The notes below the pieces were generated by a model. That model was given only the letters and a program-made list of their open reading frames with translations. It was not told where the DNA came from and ran no database searches. 64,000 nucleotides of DNA from Streptomyces sp. WAC05374 (GTDB lineage: Bacteria; Actinomycetota; Actinomycetes; Streptomycetales; Streptomycetaceae): the NCBI RefSeq assembly GCF_004353505.1, contig NZ_SMNQ01000015.1:62001-126000 (forward strand), given 5' to 3'. Positions 59,999-64,000 of the stretch are shown here, one piece after another. The position numbers and the translations under genes were made by a program. Positions within the stretch are counted from its first letter, which is position 1. Each line of letters begins with the position of its first letter.

Positions 59999-61958
59999 GG
60001 ATGGCCTCCTTGAGAGCCGTGGCGAGCTGCTCGGCCTTGAACGGCATACCGTTCACCTGGTTGTAGCTGTGCGCGTCGACCAGATATTTCGCCCGGATCA
60101 GGGTGGCGAGCTGGCCAAGGTTCATCTCCGGCACGACGACCTTGTCGTACCGCTTCAGCACGTCCCCGAGGTTCTTCGGGAAGGGGTTGAGGTGGCGCAG
60201 GTGGGCCTGGGCGATGGACTCGCCGGCCGCGCGCAGCCGTCGCACGGCGGCCGTGATCGGCCCGTACGTCGACCCCCAGCCCAGCACCAGCGTGCGGGCC
60301 GAGCCCGGGTCGTCGACCTCCAGGTCGGGGACGTCGACGCCGTCGACCTTGGCCTGGCGGGTGCGGACCATGAAGTCGTGGTTGGCCGGGTCGTAGGAGA
60401 TGTTGCCCGTGCCGTCCTGCTTCTCGATGCCGCCGATGCGGTGCTCCAGCCCCGGCGTGCCGGGCACGGCCCACGGACGGGCCAGGGTCCGGGGGTCGCG
60501 CTTGTACGGCCAGAAGACCTCGGTGCCGTCGTCCAGGGTGTGGTTCGGCCCGGTCGCGAACCGGACGCCGAGGTCGGGGAGCTCGTCCAGGTTCGGGATG
60601 CGCCACGGCTCCGAACCGTTGGCCAGGTAGCCGTCGGAGAGCAGGAACACCGGGGTGCGGTAGGTGAGCGCGATCCGCGCCGCCTCCAGTGCCGCGTCGA
60701 AGCAGTCCGCCGGGGTCCGGGGTGCCACGACCGGCACGGGGGCCTCGCCGTTGCGCCCGTACATCGCCTGGAGCAGGTCGGCCTGCTCGGTCTTGGTCGG
60801 CAGACCCGTCGAGGGGCCACCGCGCTGGATGTCGACGATCAGCAGGGGCAGCTCCAGCGACACCGCCAGCCCGATGGTCTCGGACTTCAGCGCCACGCCC
60901 GGGCCGGAGGTGGTGGTGACCGCCAGCGAACCGCCGAAGGCCGCGCCCAGTGCCGCGCCGATGCCGGCGATCTCGTCCTCGGCCTGGAAGGTCCGCACAC
61001 CGAAGTTCTTGTGCTTGGACAGCTCGTGCAGGATGTCGGAGGCCGGGGTGATCGGGTACGACCCCAGGTAGAGCGGCAGGTCGGCCTGCCGGGAGGCGGC
61101 GATCAGGCCGTAGGCCAGGGCCAGGTTCCCGGAGATGTTGCGGTAGGTGCCGGTCGGGAACGCCTTCGTCGCGGGGGCGACCTCGTAGGAGACGGCGAAG
61201 TCCTCGGTGGTCTCGCCGAAGTTCCAGCCGGCCCGGAACGCCGCCACATTGGCCTCGGCGATCTCCGGCTTCCTGGCGAACTTCTGCCGCAGGAACTTCT
61301 CCGTGCCCTCGGTCGGCCGGTGGTACATCCAGCTCAGCAGCCCGAGCGCGAACATGTTCTTGGAGCGCTCGGCCTCCTTGCGGGACAGGCCGAAGTCCTT
61401 GAGCGCCTCGATCGTCAGCGTCGTCAGCGGCACCGGGTGGACGCGGTACCCGTCCAGGGACCCGTCCTCCAGCGGCGAGGTGTCGTAGCCGACCTTCGCC
61501 ATGGCCCGCTTGGCGAACTCGTCGGTGTTGACGATGATCTCGCTGCCGCGCGGCACGTCGGCGATGTTGGCCTTCAGTGCGGCGGGGTTCATCGCGACCA
61601 GCACGTTCGGCGCGTCGCCCGGCGTGAGGATGTCGTGGTCGGCGAAGTGGAGCTGGAAGGACGACACACCCGGCAGAGTGCCGGCGGGAGCCCGGATCTC
61701 GGCCGGGAAGTTCGGCAGGGTCGACAGATCGTTGCCGAACGACGCCGTCTCCGACGTGAAACGGTCACCCGTGAGCTGCATGCCGTCACCCGAGTCACCC
61801 GCGAAGCGGATGATCACGCGGTCCAGACGGCGTACTTCCTTCTCCGCGCCACGCTGCCCGGGGCCGCCGCGCTGTTCCCCGACGACGGCCTCGCCGGCCG
61901 TGCGGGTCTCGTCCGACCCGTCGGCCTGTCCGGCTGGGCTACTGACCTGGCTGGTCAC
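59991..61958 (-). CDS. korA: 2-oxoacid:ferredoxin oxidoreductase, alpha subunit
   Basis: A 655-residue fusion of the gamma domain (residues about 40-235: RVIIRFAGDSGDGMQLTGDR) and the alpha domain (YRNISGNLALAYGLIAASRQ, SYPITPASDILHELSKHKNF, QAEDEIAGIGAALGAAFGG). This is the actinobacterial KorA arrangement, as in Mycobacterium KorAB. GTG at 61958 is chosen because GGGAGG lies about 11 bp before it. The first 35 residues are a variable charged leader. Operon with korB; feeds low-potential electrons to ferredoxin alongside the TCA cycle. Confidence 0.92.
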
Positions 61959-62212
61959 TGAACTGGACCTCCCTCGAGACAAGGGGCCTCCCCGCCGTCG
62001 GCGGGGGAACGCTCGGGAGACAGCCGGCCCACCGGCCGTCCCAACGCCCACCCTACGTCCGCAAGGGTCGCCTTCCCTGGACCGCTCGTATGATGGACGC
62101 CATTTCGGGACGTCCGTACGCCCTGCATCATCATGCTTGGTCTCCCCCCACGTCGTTCGGTAACGACGCTCCCGACTCTTCCTTCGGTTCTCCGCCGTGC
62201 GCCGGGCACACC

Positions 62213-62229
62213 GGCCGGCCGCGCCGGCC
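62213..62229 (-). terminator. Hairpin after the two-component system
   Basis: GGCCGG-CCGCG-CCGGCC, 17 bp past the response regulator stop on the minus strand. A second hairpin, CCCCGCC-GTC-GGCGGGG (61990-62006), lies in the korA leader, 32 bp before its start, and could be an attenuator or an extra terminator. Nothing else is visible in 61959-62245 beyond the presumed korA promoter. Confidence 0.5.
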
Positions 62230-62245
62230 CGTCGGGCAGCGCACG

Positions 62246-62929
62246 TCAGCCGTTCAAATAGGTCAGCACGGCGAGGACCCGGCGGTGATCCGCGTCGCTC
62301 TGGGACAGCCCGAGCTTCAGGAAGATGTTGCTCACGTGCTTCTCCACCGCCCCCTCGCTGACCTTGAGCTGGCGGGCGATCGCCGAATTGGTCCTGCCCT
62401 CCGCCATCAGGCCCAGCACCTCGCGCTCGCGGGGCGTCAGCGCCGCCAGCACGTCCTGCTTACGGCTGCGGCCCAGCAACTGGGCCACCACCTCCGGGTC
62501 CAGCGCCGTACCGCCCCGGGCGACCCGGACCACCGCCTCCACGAACTCCCGGACCTCCGCGACCCGGTCCTTCAGCAGATAGCCCACCCCCCGGCTGTTG
62601 CCGGCCAGCAGCTCGGTGGCGTACCGCTCCTCCACGTACTGCGACAGGACCAGCACCCCGATCCCCGGGTACTCCTTGCGGAGCCGCACCGCCGCCCGCA
62701 CGCCCTCGTCCGTATGGGTCGGCGGCATCCGTACGTCGGCGACCACCACGTCGGGCAGCGCACCCTCGTCCGCCAGCTCGCCCACCGTCTTGACCAGCGC
62801 CTCGCCGTCCCCGACACCCGCGACCACGTCGTGGCCCCGGTCGGTCAGCAGCCGGGTCAGGCCCTCCCGGAGCAGGACCGAATCCTCGGCGATGACCACG
62901 CGCACCCTGTCCTCCACCACGAACCGCAT
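62246..62929 (-). CDS. NarL/LuxR-type response regulator
   Basis: A 227-residue two-component regulator. The receiver has acidic residues E15-D16, phosphate acceptor D65 in VVVADVRMPP, and LVLSQYVEERY with the later K in YLLKDRV. The DNA-binding domain is LTPREREVLGLMAEGRTNSA followed by IARQLKVSEGAVEKHVSNIF. ATG at 62929 is selected; AAGGTG-like upstream sequence is weak. Partner of the histidine kinase 218 bp upstream on the same strand. The intervening 62930-63147 holds no gene. Confidence 0.92.
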   Translation of the reverse strand: MRFVVEDRVRVVIAEDSVLLREGLTRLLTDRGHDVVAGVGDGEALVKTVGELADEGALPDVVVADVRMPPTHTDEGVRAAVRLRKEYPGIGVLVLSQYVEERYATELLAGNSRGVGYLLKDRVAEVREFVEAVVRVARGGTALDPEVVAQLLGRSRKQDVLAALTPREREVLGLMAEGRTNSAIARQLKVSEGAVEKHVSNIFLKLGLSQSDADHRRVLAVLTYLNG

Positions 62930-63147
62930 CCCCCATGAATTGATGTGCACCACGCGATTCCCGCGTCTGCGGTCCAGCATCCCAGCATCCGGACGACGGC
63001 GGGTCGGCCTGTGGATAACGCGCCGATCGGCCGTCACCGGCCGGGGCCGGGAGTCCGGACGGGTGGGGTGAGGGGGGTGGGTGCGTACAAGGGGAGTGCG
63101 GTGGGCGGCCCAGCCGGGGTGCGTCCGGCCGGCGGCAGCGCTCGGGG

Positions 63148-64000
63148 TCAGCCCCGCCAGGGCAGCTCGGCGGTTATCGCCGTCGGCCCGCCCTCCGGTG
63201 AGTGCACGGCGAGGATGCCGTCCACCGCGTCCAGCCGCTCGGTCAGCCCGGCCAGGCCGCTGCCCCCGGTGATGTCCGCGCCGCCCCGGCCGTCGTCCGT
63301 CACCTGCAGCATCAGCCTGTCGTCCACTCGCCATACGTCGACCGTGGCACGGCTGGCTCGGGAGTGCCTCGAAACGTTCTGGAGCAGCTCCGAGACGGTG
63401 AAGTAGGCGATGCCCTCGATCGCCGGTGCCGGCCGCGTCGGCAGATCCACCTCCACCCTGACGGGGACGGTGCAGCGGGAGGCGACGGCGGACAGGGCCG
63501 CGTCCAGTCCCCGGTCGGTGAGGACGGCGGGGTGGATGCCGCGGGCGAGGTCGCGGAGCTCCTGGAGGGCGAGCTTCACCTCGCCGTGTGCCTCGTCGAC
63601 CATGGCGGCGGCCCCTTCGGGGTCCTCCAGCAGCTTCTCCTTCGCCAGCCCTAGATCCATGGCGAGGGCGACCAGGCGGGCCTGGGCGCCGTCGTGGAGG
63701 TCCCGCTCGATCCGGCGCAGGTCGGCCGCGGCCGTGTCGACGACCACCCCCCGGTCCGACTCCAGCTCCGAGACGCGGCTCGCCAGCCGGGAGGGGCTCA
63801 GCAGACCGATCACCAGCAGCCGGTCGACCGTCGCCAGCGCCCGGATCACCCACGGCGTGACCAGCACGAGGAGCAGGCCGATCAGGCTGGTGGCGGCCAT
63901 CTCCGCCGGCGTGTCCAGGTAGAAGTTGTGCGTGCCGTCCCCATAGAGCTGGAGCCCGTCCACGCCCGCGTACACCGGGAAGACCCACCGCCACAGCGGA
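63148..64000 (-). CDS. Sensor histidine kinase (HisKA_3 type), N-terminus outside window
   Basis: The last 284 or so residues of a membrane sensor kinase whose start lies beyond the window end. A hydrophobic helix (TSLIGLLLVLVTPWVIRALA) leads into the dimerisation/phosphoacceptor segment RRIERDLHDGAQARLVALAM with the phospho-histidine in DLHDG. The ATPase domain shows N in SELLQNVSRHSRA and G boxes DDGRGGADITGGSGLAGLTE. It should phosphorylate the adjacent NarL-type regulator. The signal cannot be inferred because the sensor region is missing. Confidence 0.9.
   Translation of the reverse strand, partial: PLWRWVFPVYAGVDGLQLYGDGTHNFYLDTPAEMAATSLIGLLLVLVTPWVIRALATVDRLLVIGLLSPSRLASRVSELESDRGVVVDTAAADLRRIERDLHDGAQARLVALAMDLGLAKEKLLEDPEGAAAMVDEAHGEVKLALQELRDLARGIHPAVLTDRGLDAALSAVASRCTVPVRVEVDLPTRPAPAIEGIAYFTVSELLQNVSRHSRASRATVDVWRVDDRLMLQVTDDGRGGADITGGSGLAGLTERLDAVDGILAVHSPEGGPTAITAELPWRG

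Overview
The window is high-GC actinobacterial DNA and almost certainly comes from a Streptomyces or a close relative. Evidence seen in the sequence: GC-saturated third codon positions, many GTG starts, GTGA/ATGA stop-start overlaps, a futalosine-type menaquinone pathway, a 14-subunit NADH dehydrogenase operon, mycothiol-type enzymes and abundant secreted hydrolases. From memory, the gene order resembles the S. coelicolor chromosome core around SCO4496-SCO4598; this is recall, not a search result.

Layout. 1-3.1 kb: the end of a DUF4229 gene, a dicarboxylate/amino-acid symporter and a secreted S8 protease. 3.2-8.4 kb: a TetR regulator, a MaoC-type dehydratase, a long-chain acyl-CoA ligase with a putative operator, an ABM-like protein and an EamA exporter. 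8.6-10.4 kb: a Crp-like regulator with a small membrane protein and a long, less GC-rich non-coding stretch. 10.4-17.3 kb: a mycothiol-dependent enzyme, an MFS permease, DUF1992, a secreted lipase, an AraC regulator divergent from a second acyl-CoA ligase, and a cold-shock protein. 17.5-29 kb: menaquinone genes (mqnA, mqnC, menG and a MenJ-like reductase) mixed with a Ser/Thr kinase whose C-terminal domain is frameshifted, an oxidoreductase remnant, an imine-reductase/GlxA pair and BenE. 29-30.6 kb: an NlpC/P60 endopeptidase and a long divergent regulatory region with a Rex-like operator. 30.6-46.7 kb: nuoA-N. 46.7-54.3 kb: fumarylacetoacetase, an S15-type hydrolase without its serine nucleophile, polyprenyl diphosphate synthase, a LolA-like protein and an M28 aminopeptidase. 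54.7-58.9 kb: a VOC/CGNR/SRPBCC group, RarD and a QorB/HxlR pair. 58.9-64 kb: 2-oxoacid:ferredoxin oxidoreductase (KorBA) and a NarL-type two-component system cut by the window edge.

How the genes work together. The central theme is respiratory electron entry. MqnA and MqnC build the naphthoquinone ring, the polyprenyl synthase makes the side chain, MenG methylates it, the geranylgeranyl-reductase homologue probably saturates part of the chain, and NDH-1 reduces the finished menaquinone. KorAB supplies reduced ferredoxin from 2-oxoglutarate-type acids. A Rex-like site upstream of nuoA would tie complex I to the NADH/NAD ratio. Around this core lie accessory modules, each with a local regulator (TetR, AraC, GlxA, HxlR or CGNR type) divergent from or next to its probable target.

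The window also has several young-looking tandem duplications with 17-, 21-, 32-, 36- and 66-bp periods at gene ends, and strong GC hairpins between convergent genes. I did not find a defence island, prophage, CRISPR array, tRNA, rRNA or complete secondary-metabolite cluster. The less ordinary items are the compact palindromic VOC/CGNR divergent promoter, the nucleophile-less S15 protein, the split kinase, the coupled mini-ORF between nuoB and nuoC, and the barrel-less amidohydrolase between mqnC and menG.
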